Origin: Enteractinococcus helveticum
GTDB taxonomy: Bacteria; Actinomycetota; Actinomycetes; Actinomycetales; Micrococcaceae
Assembly: GCF_020742345.1 (NCBI RefSeq)
Contig: NZ_DYXC01000146.1
Span: 1-40,788 of the forward strand
Reading direction: 5' to 3'
DNA length: 40,788 nucleotides
In this document: positions 1-8,880 of the stretch, one piece after another
Position numbering within the stretch: position 1 is the first letter of the stretch
Layout of the letters: each line of letters opens with the position of its first letter
Program-made: the position numbers and the translations under genes
Notes under the pieces: generated by a model
The model's input: the letters and a program-made list of their open reading frames with translations, nothing else
The model's database searches: none
Told to the model about the DNA's origin: nothing

Positions 1-462
1 CAGCGAGCTAAAAGTGTACGGATGATTGGCGAACGTCTGATCTCTGGCAGCTGGACTGCAACCTTGTTGACCGCAGCATGGATTCATTTAGGTGGCCAGG
101 CACCAGAATACTTCGAGGCAGCAACTGCTTGCACAACACGCCAGAGGAAAAGATCGCGCATCATGTCAGCTGCTATTCGACAGTCAGATTACTTGGAACG
201 CCCGGATATCTCGGACGATGACTTGCAGATCATCGGCGGTGTTGTCGTCACAGCACCAGAGTTGACCGTCATGGATCTGTTGCGAATTGGTGGCACACAA
301 CGGCACCAAGATCGAGCGTATGCACTCCTTGGAAGAACTAATATTGACTCATTAAGACGACGTTTCGAGGATCACAATACCTCACCGGATATAGTTGCTG
401 CGCAAAAGCTTTTCGAATCCCTAGTGCGCCAATATCAGGGTGTTCCTCGGAAGGTAGCTTAG
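1..462 (+). CDS. AbiEi-antitoxin-like protein, 5' end outside window
   Basis: The reading frame is open from base 1, so the first methionine at 22 is probably internal and the gene is cut by the window edge. The visible 153 codons include a segment (GGVVVTAPELTVMDLLRI) that resembles the region around the 'vTsp.rTl.DL' signature of AbiEi-type proteins, which occur as antitoxins of type IV toxin-antitoxin systems and as many stand-alone actinobacterial homologues. No partner toxin is visible. The gene converges on rel and the two stop codons overlap: TAG at 460-462 on plus, TAA at 459-461 on minus. There is therefore no room for a terminator between them. The family assignment is tentative because the N-terminal winged-helix region is missing. 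It could equally be an unnamed conserved hypothetical protein. Confidence 0.5.
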   Translation, partial: QRAKSVRMIGERLISGSWTATLLTAAWIHLGGQAPEYFEAATACTTRQRKRSRIMSAAIRQSDYLERPDISDDDLQIIGGVVVTAPELTVMDLLRIGGTQRHQDRAYALLGRTNIDSLRRRFEDHNTSPDIVAAQKLFESLVRQYQGVPRKVA

Positions 463-2741
463 GTCGCTGCGGAGTTCTTATTGCGGTCAGAACGTCGATA
501 GACATCGTAAACGCCATCAACTTGACGTACTGCGTTCATAAGATGATCAAGGTGATCGGTGTCACCCATTTCAAAGACAAAGCTTGTCTCAGCCACGCGA
601 TCCCGACGAGTTTTCACATTGGCGCTGAGAATGTTGACATGATGGTCAGCTAGTACCGCAGTTAGGTCTGACAACAGCTGCTTGCGGTCTAATGCAAGCA
701 CGAGAATATCAACGTTGAAGGTCGTGTCCGAAGTCGGAGCCCATTCGACCTCGATGAGCCGATCTTTTTCGGTTGTGTTGACTATATTCAAACAATCCTT
801 GCGATGGACCGAAATCCCTGAACCTCTGGTGACAAATCCGATAATGCTATCTGGCGGTACGGGCGCACAGCACCGTGCCAGTTTAGCCATCACGTCGCCG
901 GCTCCAGGAACCACGATGCCAGAGTCAGCATGTCGCGATGGCGGTGGAATGGTTGGGATCGACACCGTATCAGGTTCTGGTTCCGTTTTTTCATCTTCTG
1001 GAGACAGAAGACGTTCGATTCGGTCCAAGACATTTGTGAGTGACAATGTTCCATCGCCGACACCCACGTAGAGGCCCTGAATGTCTTCGCGGTTGACTTG
1101 TTCTGCGACTTTGCTGAGGGTATCAGTACTGAGCATCTGTTGCAGTGGGAGGGTACGTTTACGGGCCTCCTTGGTTAGGAGCTCCTTGCCGCGTTCGATT
1201 ATCTCGTCTCTGCGTTCCTTCGAGAACCAGTGGCGTATGCGATTGCGTGCTCGGCCTGAACGCACGAATCCAAGCCAGTCTTGTGAGGGGCCAGCATTTT
1301 CATCTTTGTCAGTAAAGATCTCAACAGTGTCGCCGTGGTTGAGCACGGTATTTAACGGCACTAACCGATCATTGATACGTGCACCGACGGTACGATGTCC
1401 GACCTGTGTGTGAACGCTGTATGCAAAGTCCACAGGTGTGGAACCGGAGGGCAATGCCTTGATTTCCCCTTTCGGGGTAAAAACATAAACTTCTGCTGAC
1501 CCGATTTCGGTACGCAGGGAGTCAAGAAAATCATTCGGGTCCGAAGCGTCTTGCTGCCAGTCGAGAACCGTCTTGAGCCAACCAGGGGTCTCTGCATCGG
1601 CCGTCCCACCGCGTTTGTAAACCCAGTGGGCAGCCACGCCGTATTCAGCTCGGTGGTGCATTTCATGGGTTCTGATCTGAATTTCAACACGTTTGCCGCC
1701 TGGCCCGATCACTGTGGTGTGCAGTGACTGGTACATGTTGAACTTCGGCATGGCAATGTAGTCTTTGAATCGCCCCGGAATCGGTGACCACCGAGCGTGA
1801 AGCGCACCTAAAACGGCATAACAATCACGAACCGAGTCAACAAGCACGCGGATGCCCAGCAAGTCGTAAATTTCATTAAATTCTTTGTCTTGTTCCTGCA
1901 TCTTTTGGTAGATCGAGTAATAATGTTTCGATCGACCAGTCACCGTGGCTTTAATTTTAACCGAGCGCAGTTCTTTATCGACTTGTTCCGTCAGATTCGC
2001 AACAACCCGTTGGCGTTGAGGCGTCCGCTCCCCCACCAGTCGAACGATTTCTGCATAAACTTTTGGAGACAGTGCCGCAAATGAGAGATCTTCTAGCTCC
2101 CACTTGATCGTGTTCAGTCCCAGTCGATGTGCTAGCGCAGCATAGATTTCCAGGGTTTCTTTGGCTTTTCGAGCAGAGGATTCGGGAGCAACATAACGCC
2201 ATGTGCGCGCATTGTGTAGCCGGTCGGCAAGTTTGATCATCAACACTCGCACATCTTTGGCCATCGCAATAATCATTTTGCGCACGGTCTCTGCTTCTGC
2301 AGCAGATCCGAAATCGACGCGGTCAAGTTTGGTGACCCCATCAACCAGCAGTGCAACATCTGCACCGAAGTCCTTCGTGAGCTGCTCGAGCGTATACTCA
2401 GTATCCTCGACTGTGTCATGTAACAGCGCTGCGATGAGCGTTTCACCGGTCAATCCGAGTTCGGCAAGAATTGTGGCTACCGCTACCGGATGGGTGATAT
2501 ATGGGTCACCCGATTTCCGGTATTGTTCACGGTGATGATAATTCGCCACGTTGAAAGCTCGGATAATAGGGCCGATATCATCTTTGGGATTCCGAACCTT
2601 TAAGGTGCGAATCAGGGGTTCCAGCAGCGGCGAGTAGCCTCGACCAGTCAGACGGGCGAAACGACCAAAACCTCGCGCTGGAGGCAGGGCATCGGGGCCC
2701 TTCTGTCCACCTTGAGGTGATGTTGGTTGTGATGAAGCCAC
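459..2741 (-). CDS. rel: Bifunctional (p)ppGpp synthetase/hydrolase Rel
   Basis: The protein makes and degrades the stringent-response alarmone (p)ppGpp on the ribosome. Domains in order are an N-terminal HD hydrolase (H84, then the HD pair at 108-109 in HDTVEDT), the synthetase domain with GRFKDYIAMPK, a TGS domain around residues 410-470, and a C-terminal ACT domain ending near 760. The RFKD motif is the RXKD form found in bifunctional Rel/SpoT enzymes rather than the EXDD of monofunctional RelA. I chose the GTG at 2741 because AAGGGGAGGG lies just upstream with good spacing; this gives 760 residues, normal for the family. An ATG at 2777 would add 12 residues and has no such site. The gene sits behind the sec operon but a terminator precedes it, so it probably has its own promoter. 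Confidence 0.95.
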   Translation of the reverse strand: MASSQPTSPQGGQKGPDALPPARGFGRFARLTGRGYSPLLEPLIRTLKVRNPKDDIGPIIRAFNVANYHHREQYRKSGDPYITHPVAVATILAELGLTGETLIAALLHDTVEDTEYTLEQLTKDFGADVALLVDGVTKLDRVDFGSAAEAETVRKMIIAMAKDVRVLMIKLADRLHNARTWRYVAPESSARKAKETLEIYAALAHRLGLNTIKWELEDLSFAALSPKVYAEIVRLVGERTPQRQRVVANLTEQVDKELRSVKIKATVTGRSKHYYSIYQKMQEQDKEFNEIYDLLGIRVLVDSVRDCYAVLGALHARWSPIPGRFKDYIAMPKFNMYQSLHTTVIGPGGKRVEIQIRTHEMHHRAEYGVAAHWVYKRGGTADAETPGWLKTVLDWQQDASDPNDFLDSLRTEIGSAEVYVFTPKGEIKALPSGSTPVDFAYSVHTQVGHRTVGARINDRLVPLNTVLNHGDTVEIFTDKDENAGPSQDWLGFVRSGRARNRIRHWFSKERRDEIIERGKELLTKEARKRTLPLQQMLSTDTLSKVAEQVNREDIQGLYVGVGDGTLSLTNVLDRIERLLSPEDEKTEPEPDTVSIPTIPPPSRHADSGIVVPGAGDVMAKLARCCAPVPPDSIIGFVTRGSGISVHRKDCLNIVNTTEKDRLIEVEWAPTSDTTFNVDILVLALDRKQLLSDLTAVLADHHVNILSANVKTRRDRVAETSFVFEMGDTDHLDHLMNAVRQVDGVYDVYRRSDRNKNSAAT

Positions 2742-2848
2742 AAACCCTCCCCTTACCACGAACGTCGATCTAGTCAACTAGTTTAGTGTCTCATAAACCT
2801 TAGGCGACACTTCATTGATGGATTCGAACATATCAGCTTAAAACCACA

Positions 2849-2884
2849 GTGTCCTATAACCTCCGGTTCGAGGCTATAGGACAC
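2849..2884 (-). terminator. Intrinsic terminator of the yajC-secD-secF operon
   Basis: Two 15-base arms (2849-2863 and 2870-2884) form a near-perfect hairpin with a 6-base loop and one wobble/mismatch. Reading on the minus strand, the hairpin is followed within a few bases by TTTT. It lies 23 bases downstream of the secF stop and ahead of rel, so it would end sec operon transcription and insulate rel. Confidence 0.85.
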
Positions 2885-2906
2885 CAGGTAAACGGTCCTG
2901 GAACGA

Positions 2907-3932
2907 CTACTTCTGCGACGGTGTCCCAGCTTCTACGTCCTCGCCCTGCGGTTCTTGTGCACCTCTGCGATCTAGAACTCTGGCATCACGGTCTTGGATG
3001 GCTGCTTCGTTTCTCCGGAACAGCGCATACAGTGGCGCCTGGATAAACAAGGTGGCAACAGTGCCAACAATGATGCCGACGAAAATCGACAATGAAATAT
3101 CGCGAAGTGTTCCTGCGCCAAGCAGTCCTGCACCGATGAATAGGATGGACCCAACCGGCAGAATACCCACGATGGAGGTCGTAATAGAACGAACCAATGT
3201 TTGGTTGACGGCTAGGTTGACCAGCTCGTTAAAGGTTCGCCTTCTGTCCTCGTCGAGGTTTTGGGTATTTTCGCGGATCTTATCGAATACCACGACGGTG
3301 TCATACAGCGAATAGGACAGAATCAACAGAAAACCGATAATGGCTGGTGGCGTTACTTCAAAGCCCACTGCCCCGTAAATACCAACAGTCAGTGCGACAA
3401 CATACATCAGGCCAACGATGGCCGCTGCTGACATTTTCCAGGTTCGGAAGTAGATCGCTAAATACAGTGCGACCAATACCAGGAACACGATCAGGCCAAT
3501 CAGCATCTGCTGCGATACGGCCTCACCCCAGGTTGGACCGACAAAGTTCGACGTCACCTGTTCTGGAGCCACGCTGTAGCCTTCTTGAAGATTCGTGGCT
3601 ACCTGTAATGTTTGATCGTCGGATAATTCGGCGGTTTGAACGCGGATTGTTCCCGGCGCGATGGTGGTGGCTGTGGCTTCAACGTCTGGCAGAACTTCCG
3701 ATACGGCTTCTTCACCAATGGATGGATCAGTATTTTCTACTGCCGAGACGGTGAATTCAGAACCGCCGCGAAATTCAATACCAAGATTGAAACCCCCGCG
3801 AAGTGCGGTAATGCCACCGGCTACAATCAAAAGGATCAATGCAACGACAAACCAGGTTTTCCATTTTTGGACAAACGGGTAGGATTTTTTGCCCGCATAG
3901 AGTTCGTTACCCCAGGTTGCTAAGCGACTCAT
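2907..3932 (-). CDS. secF: Protein translocase subunit SecF
   Basis: SecF forms the SecDF membrane complex, which uses the proton gradient to help pull secreted proteins through SecYEG. The 341-residue protein has an N-terminal membrane segment (around residues 27-45), a periplasmic-type domain opened by the conserved GIEFRGG motif, and five further membrane segments in the C-terminal half (from about residue 140 to 315), the usual SecF layout. The start overlaps the secD stop by 4 bases (ATGA) and has AGGAGG upstream, so translation is probably coupled to secD. The C-terminal tail is acidic and hydrophilic. Terminated by the hairpin at 2849-2884. Confidence 0.95.
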   Translation of the reverse strand: MSRLATWGNELYAGKKSYPFVQKWKTWFVVALILLIVAGGITALRGGFNLGIEFRGGSEFTVSAVENTDPSIGEEAVSEVLPDVEATATTIAPGTIRVQTAELSDDQTLQVATNLQEGYSVAPEQVTSNFVGPTWGEAVSQQMLIGLIVFLVLVALYLAIYFRTWKMSAAAIVGLMYVVALTVGIYGAVGFEVTPPAIIGFLLILSYSLYDTVVVFDKIRENTQNLDEDRRRTFNELVNLAVNQTLVRSITTSIVGILPVGSILFIGAGLLGAGTLRDISLSIFVGIIVGTVATLFIQAPLYALFRRNEAAIQDRDARVLDRRGAQEPQGEDVEAGTPSQK

Positions 3933-5668
3933 GAGTCCTCCTGTGCAGGCTCGCTGTCTGATGTTCTGGATGTATGCAGCGCTGCTTCACGCTCTGCTGC
4001 ACGGCGTTCGGCAATCGTCTGACGACGTTCGGATTCTTTGCCAGACCGTTTATTTTTCTTGGTCCGAAGCTCAACAACTTCTTGTTCTGGACGGAACTCA
4101 CGAATTCGTCCAGCCCCCTGATATAAGGGCTTTTGACCTAGAAGTGACGGATCCATACCCGACATCGGGTGTCCTGAAGCGAAGAATCTGGTCTTAGCAA
4201 GCAGTTGCATGACCGGGTGGGTAAACATGTACACCACAATGAGGTCAGCAATAGAGGTCAGTCCGAGAGTGAAGGCAAATCCTCTAACGTTACCGACTGC
4301 CACGAAAAACAGCACTACCGACGCAAGGATGTTGACCAGCTTGGATACGGTAATAGTTCGTTTGGCTCGATCCCACCCATAGTTGACGGCGGACTCGAAG
4401 GGCCTGCCGTTGCGCATTTCGTCTTTGATGCGCTCGAAATACACGATAAACGAGTCCGCGGTCAGGCCTATCGACACGATAATGCCCGCGATCCCTGCTA
4501 GCGACAGGCGGTAGTTATCAGACCAGCCCAGCAAGACAATGGCTTGATAGGTGAAAACGCCCATAATCACAATGGATGTCAAGGTGACCAAACCGAGGGC
4601 ACGGTATTGGAAGAATTGATAAATCGCAACCAGTGCGAGTCCAATCAGACCTGCGATAAGCCCCCAGAACAGCTGATCCTGCCCCAGCGTGGCTGAAATC
4701 TGTTGCTCTGATTCAACGTCAAAGGAGATAGGCAGCGAACCATACTGGAGCTGTTCGGCAAGTTGTGCTGAAGTTTCTTCGGTAAAGTTGCCAGAAATCT
4801 GCGCTTGGCCGTCAAGGATGACAGCTTGCGACGCAGGTGCAGACACAATCTGGCCATCGAGCAGAATCGCAAACTGGTTTTGTGGCGAACTCATGCCGGT
4901 CAGTCGTTGAGTGACTTCGCGGAACTTTTCCCCACCCTCATCTTCAAAACTGATGTTTACGACCCACTGGTTAGAAGAGACACCTGTTGGGGTTGAAGCC
5001 ATCCCGTGCTCAGCAGAGTCGATCTCGTCGCCGGAAATTTCCAGTGGCCCAAGAATGTACTTGGTCTGTGTGCTGAAGTCACACGCGACAATTGCCTGAT
5101 CTGCAGGTAGGTCGTCACGCACCTGTCCAGCTTCCGGAGCCGTACAGTCTGTGCTTTGGAACTCATCGTAGATTTCTGGTGTAATCCAGTTCGGATCGGA
5201 GCCGTTCTCAGGAGTCGCCTCGGGTTCTGGAATTTCAGAAATGTCAAGGCGTTCTTCTTCGGCAGTGGCCTGGAACGGTCCGGAGGTGAGAACCGACCGG
5301 AATTCCATGTTGGCTGATGCTTGGATCAATTCGCGGGTCTGGGCATCAGGGGTTCCAGGCATAGAGACAACGACATTGTTATCTCCTTGTGTATTAATTT
5401 CGGCCTCTGAGACACCGGAACCGTCGACACGTTGACGAATAATTTCAACGGCCTGGTTCATTTGTTCGGAGGTGACGGCTTCGCCCGTCGAGGTTTCTGG
5501 GGACAGAACCATTTGGGTGCCACCCTCGAGATCTAGGGCTAACAGCGGTAGACCATTGGAATTGTTAGTGGCAATGCCAATGCCCATGAGGACACCCAGG
5601 CTAACTATTATTGCGGTCAACCATGCCAGCGAACGTCGAGCACGGGACTGTGGGTTCTTAGACGCCAT
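3929..5668 (-). CDS. secD: Protein translocase subunit SecD
   Basis: SecD partners SecF in the proton-driven accessory complex of the Sec translocon. The 579-residue protein starts with a basic stretch and a membrane segment (about 13-33), followed by the family's DLEGGTQ motif, a large extracytoplasmic domain to about residue 330, and a block of five membrane segments. The C-terminal tail, about 60 residues rich in Arg, Lys and Glu, looks cytoplasmic. Length is normal for actinobacterial SecD. It lies between yajC and secF in the same operon, 55 bases after yajC, with no strong Shine-Dalgarno visible at the ATG. Confidence 0.95.
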   Translation of the reverse strand: MASKNPQSRARRSLAWLTAIIVSLGVLMGIGIATNNSNGLPLLALDLEGGTQMVLSPETSTGEAVTSEQMNQAVEIIRQRVDGSGVSEAEINTQGDNNVVVSMPGTPDAQTRELIQASANMEFRSVLTSGPFQATAEEERLDISEIPEPEATPENGSDPNWITPEIYDEFQSTDCTAPEAGQVRDDLPADQAIVACDFSTQTKYILGPLEISGDEIDSAEHGMASTPTGVSSNQWVVNISFEDEGGEKFREVTQRLTGMSSPQNQFAILLDGQIVSAPASQAVILDGQAQISGNFTEETSAQLAEQLQYGSLPISFDVESEQQISATLGQDQLFWGLIAGLIGLALVAIYQFFQYRALGLVTLTSIVIMGVFTYQAIVLLGWSDNYRLSLAGIAGIIVSIGLTADSFIVYFERIKDEMRNGRPFESAVNYGWDRAKRTITVSKLVNILASVVLFFVAVGNVRGFAFTLGLTSIADLIVVYMFTHPVMQLLAKTRFFASGHPMSGMDPSLLGQKPLYQGAGRIREFRPEQEVVELRTKKNKRSGKESERRQTIAERRAAEREAALHTSRTSDSEPAQEDS

Positions 5669-5723
5669 GGATATAACGGGCTTTCAATATGTTTTCTGAC
5701 AAGGAGGAACTGTGCTGTCGGGT

Positions 5724-6182
5724 TTAGCGGTCGCGATCGTCACGCGGGTCTTTGTACTCTGACCCGTATTCGGTATCTGGGCTGTCCGGCGACGATTGTT
5801 CAGGATAATCTGGAATATCGTCGACGGTGATGTCAGATTCAGGAAGTTCCTCAGCGTTCGGTTCCTCAACTACCTGTCCGATTGCTTGCAGGTGAACAGT
5901 CGCAAAGTGTCCCGGAGACAGTTCGATGACGGCTTTATTGTCATCACGATCAACTTCGATGATAGTCCCGTAGAGCCCGAATGTCGTCATGATCTGCATT
6001 CCTGGTTGCATCGAAGCGCGTTGTTCTTGTTGAGTTTTCATAGCTTTACGGCTACGACGGATCATCATGAAGAACAGTAAACCAAGCACTGCCAACATGA
6101 GGAGCATAAACATGCTCGAACCGCCTTCTTGACCGCCTTCGGCTTGTGCGATAACGGTGGCGAACTCAGCGTTATGGGTCAT
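5724..6182 (-). CDS. yajC: Preprotein translocase subunit YajC
   Basis: YajC is the small accessory membrane protein that associates with SecDF. The protein has one membrane segment (about residues 20-40) followed by RRSRKAMKTQQEQ and the conserved region 'MQPGMQIMTTFGLYGTIIEVDRDDNKAVIELSPG', split here as MQPGMQIMTTFGLYG (residues 58-72) and the following beta-rich stretch. The C-terminal 40 residues are strongly acidic and probably disordered, giving 152 residues against about 110 in E. coli. First gene of the yajC-secD-secF operon, so its promoter should lie in 6183-6352, where I saw no confident hexamers. Confidence 0.93.
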   Translation of the reverse strand: MTHNAEFATVIAQAEGGQEGGSSMFMLLMLAVLGLLFFMMIRRSRKAMKTQQEQRASMQPGMQIMTTFGLYGTIIEVDRDDNKAVIELSPGHFATVHLQAIGQVVEEPNAEELPESDITVDDIPDYPEQSSPDSPDTEYGSEYKDPRDDRDR

Positions 6183-6352
6183 TAATCATCTACCAACTAT
6201 CTTGTTGTCATACAGTACAGGGCTGTGCACTCACGGAAAACTGCCGGTCTTACGGCACTTACACACAATGTCTGAGCCTATCCTAATGGCCTGACTTAAA
6301 TACCGTGAATTTCATGTCGCTATCCCGCGGTAACCGGTGCATGTTGTGTCGC

Positions 6353-7519
6353 TCAGTCTCCGTCATCAAAAAAGAGCATTCCTTCTGTATCTTCCTGCGG
6401 CACGTAGCTTCCTCGCGCGTCATGATGCCCATCGACGTGTGGTTCATGAGTCGTGCTTTCTGGTAACAGCGACCACAGACTTTCCGAGGCAGTATCCTCG
6501 GGAGGCTTAAGACCAAGGTGTTCCCACGCGGCCGGCATGGCGATCCGCCCTCGGGGGGTCCGACCTAATAAACCTTCGCGTACGAGATATGGTTCTGCTA
6601 CAGTCTCAACAGTTTCAATTTCTTCTCCTACGGCGATGGCAAGTGTTGACAGCCCTACCGGTCCCCCATTGAATTTCGTGCACAGGGCTTCCAGTACCGA
6701 CCTGTCGAGTCGGTCCAGCCCACGCGAATCAACTTCATACATTTCCAGTGCTGAAGCTGCTGCACGTGCGTCCACTGAAGCTAAATTATTAACCAGGGCC
6801 CAGTCACGGACCCGTCTTAACAGCCTGTTAGCGATTCTCGGAGTGCCGCGAGAACGGGAGGCAATCTCAGTAAATGCCTCACTTGTCAGGCCTACATCCA
6901 ACATGGCCGCAGATCGACGAATCACCATTTCGAGTTCTTCAGTCGAATAGAAGTCTAGATGTCCGGTGAAGCCAAAACGGTCCCGCAGCGGAGCCGGTAA
7001 CAGGCCCGCCCGTGTGGTTGCTCCAACAATGGTAAAAGGGGGCAATTCAAGTGGAATAGAAGTCGCGCCTGCACCTTTACCGACCACAATATCGACCCTG
7101 AAATCTTCCATGGCCATATAGAGCATTTCTTCTGCTGGTCGAGACATGCGATGGATTTCATCCAGGAAGAGCACTTCACCTTCCGTCAACGAAGACAAAA
7201 TTGCGGCTAGATCACCTGAGTGTTGGATTGCTGGTCCAGAGGTGATCCGCAACGGTGCTCCCATTTCCTCAGCCACAATCATCGACAGTGTCGTTTTGCC
7301 CAAGCCGGGAGGACCCGATAGCAGAATATGATCTGCGGTCGCGCCGCGAAGCTTTGCTGCTTCTAATACGAGAGCCAGTTGTTGTCTAACGCGGTGTTGA
7401 CCTACGAAATCCGCGAGGTTTTTGGGTCGCAAGGCTGCTTCGACATCGCGTTCCTCGGTGGACGCGTTACCGGTCACGATCCGTTCTTCATTGTGCGGGG
7501 AGAAACTTGAGTCTGTCAT
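6353..7519 (-). CDS. ruvB: Holliday junction branch migration ATPase RuvB
   Basis: RuvB is the hexameric AAA+ motor that drives Holliday-junction branch migration with RuvA. Visible motifs are Walker A GPPGLGKTT (69-77), Walker B LFLDEIHRM with D120 and E121, sensor GATTRAG (166-172), and the arginine-finger region LRDRFGF near 178-184. The C-terminal winged helix includes TPRGRIAMPAAWEHLG. At 388 residues it is about 40 longer than the common form: residues after the winged helix form a His/Asp/Glu-rich tail ending in FFDDGD. It begins 3 bases after the ruvA stop codon and so is in the ruvC-ruvA-ruvB operon. Confidence 0.96.
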   Translation of the reverse strand: MTDSSFSPHNEERIVTGNASTEERDVEAALRPKNLADFVGQHRVRQQLALVLEAAKLRGATADHILLSGPPGLGKTTLSMIVAEEMGAPLRITSGPAIQHSGDLAAILSSLTEGEVLFLDEIHRMSRPAEEMLYMAMEDFRVDIVVGKGAGATSIPLELPPFTIVGATTRAGLLPAPLRDRFGFTGHLDFYSTEELEMVIRRSAAMLDVGLTSEAFTEIASRSRGTPRIANRLLRRVRDWALVNNLASVDARAAASALEMYEVDSRGLDRLDRSVLEALCTKFNGGPVGLSTLAIAVGEEIETVETVAEPYLVREGLLGRTPRGRIAMPAAWEHLGLKPPEDTASESLWSLLPESTTHEPHVDGHHDARGSYVPQEDTEGMLFFDDGD

Positions 7520-7522
7520 AAA

Positions 7523-8155
7523 TTAGAGCCGTTGCCTTCTTTGGCCTTCGCCAAGATTTTGCAGGGTTGCGCGCAGAGCAGCTGAAACGTCAGGAGACTC
7601 TGCCAGATCTGGATTCGTTTCCAACGCGTTGGCAATCCCCTTCAGCGCATCTTTTTCGTTCCAGCCAAGACCGATAAGCGCCTGCTGGACTTGATCTTTC
7701 CACGTTGGCTCATGTCTACGGCTACTCGTCGTTGATGGCTGATCGGGTTCGTCCCGTGGGACAAGTTTGCCAGACAGTTCAAGTATGATCCGCCGTGCAG
7801 ACTTCGGCCCGATACCCGGGACCTTGGTAAAGGCTTTATCGTCTTGTTGATCGATGTGCTGTCGAACCTCATCAGGGTCAAAAACGGACAACACCGCTAA
7901 CGCGATTCGCGGCCCGATGCCTGAGACGGTCATCATCGTTTCGAAGATCTCACGTTCATCAGCGGTGCCAAATCCGAAAAGGACTGGGTCGTCATCACGG
8001 ATCATCAGCAATGTTTGAACCGTCATTTCGCTGCCGAGCCGGAGTGCCGACAGAGTGTTGGGACTAGCCGAAAATACGTAGCCAACGCCGGCAACCTGTA
8101 TCACGGCCTTATCCGTCCCAATATGTTGGATTTCGCCCGTTAGCGACGAGATCAT
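7523..8155 (-). CDS. ruvA: Holliday junction DNA helicase subunit RuvA
   Basis: RuvA binds the four-way junction as a tetramer and loads RuvB. The N-terminal OB-fold begins MISSLTGEIQHIG, followed by two helix-hairpin-helix motifs, VSGIGPRIALAVL and VPGIGPKSARRIILEL, and a C-terminal RuvB-contacting domain (about residues 155-205) with QALIGLGWNEKDA. A strong GAGGGAG precedes the ATG. Length 210 is normal. It lies 83 bases after ruvC and 3 bases before ruvB. Confidence 0.96.
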   Translation of the reverse strand: MISSLTGEIQHIGTDKAVIQVAGVGYVFSASPNTLSALRLGSEMTVQTLLMIRDDDPVLFGFGTADEREIFETMMTVSGIGPRIALAVLSVFDPDEVRQHIDQQDDKAFTKVPGIGPKSARRIILELSGKLVPRDEPDQPSTTSSRRHEPTWKDQVQQALIGLGWNEKDALKGIANALETNPDLAESPDVSAALRATLQNLGEGQRRQRL

Positions 8156-8238
8156 ATACTCTCCCTCTGACGGCTATCCACCATCATATTTTCACGTGAT
8201 TATACGCCTTGATTACGGTCCGGGCGGTGGTACCAGGC

Positions 8239-8880
8239 CTATTTCGTTCGTTTTTCAGCTGCCAGCCACAGCTTCTGAGCGGGGGTTAAATTCGCAGGTT
8301 TATTCTCGAATCTAGATTTTTTTGCTGGACTGGTCAGTTTGCCCGTGTCTAGTCCGCGTCCAAAGAGTCCTCCCCGCCATGCGTGTGCAATAGCAACAGC
8401 AATCGCGTCAGCTGCATCGGCCGGCTTCGGAGTGGTTTCGAGGTTCAAAATGCGAGTCACCATGGCAGTGACTTGTTGCTTATTGGCACTGCCCGAACCG
8501 GTCACCGCAGCTTTGACCTCAGAGGGCGTCAATAATGCGGTAGGAATGTCTTTGCGGGCCGCCGCAGCAATAGCCACGCCAGAGGCTTGTGCTGTGCCCA
8601 TCACCGTCGGGGTATTATGCTGGGCAAACATCCGCTCAACTGCAAGATGGTCAGGTTGATACTTCACAAGCCAGGCATCCATGGCTCGGTCAATAACTGA
8701 CAACCGATGACCTATTGATTCTGTACCTGGACTTCCTACCACGGTCACATCAACGAGCCGCGCGCTGCGATTCGCAGCGATGTCAACAACGGCAATACCG
8801 CAGCGCGTCAGCCCCGGGTCAACGGCGATGACACGGAGTATCCCGGAGGTAGTCTTTGTATGGACACGTCGGTTGGTCAC
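8239..8880 (-). CDS. ruvC: Crossover junction endodeoxyribonuclease RuvC
   Basis: RuvC resolves Holliday junctions by paired nicks. The RNase H-like fold shows the first acidic residue in AVDPGLTRCG, the second in VERMFAQHNTPTVMG, and the C-terminal acidic pair in KPADAADAIAVAIAH. The start is a GTG at 8880 placed directly after the TAA of yebC, so translation is probably coupled. The C-terminus runs about 35 basic residues past the usual fold (LTSPAKKSRFENKPANLTP and on), giving 213 residues against about 175-190. Confidence 0.95.
   Translation of the reverse strand: MTNRRVHTKTTSGILRVIAVDPGLTRCGIAVVDIAANRSARLVDVTVVGSPGTESIGHRLSVIDRAMDAWLVKYQPDHLAVERMFAQHNTPTVMGTAQASGVAIAAAARKDIPTALLTPSEVKAAVTGSGSANKQQVTAMVTRILNLETTPKPADAADAIAVAIAHAWRGGLFGRGLDTGKLTSPAKKSRFENKPANLTPAQKLWLAAEKRTK

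Noticed and set aside
459..462. Overlapping stop codons of the AbiEi-like gene and rel as a sign of antisense regulation
   Set aside because: Tail-to-tail stop overlap is common in compact genomes and by itself says nothing about regulation.
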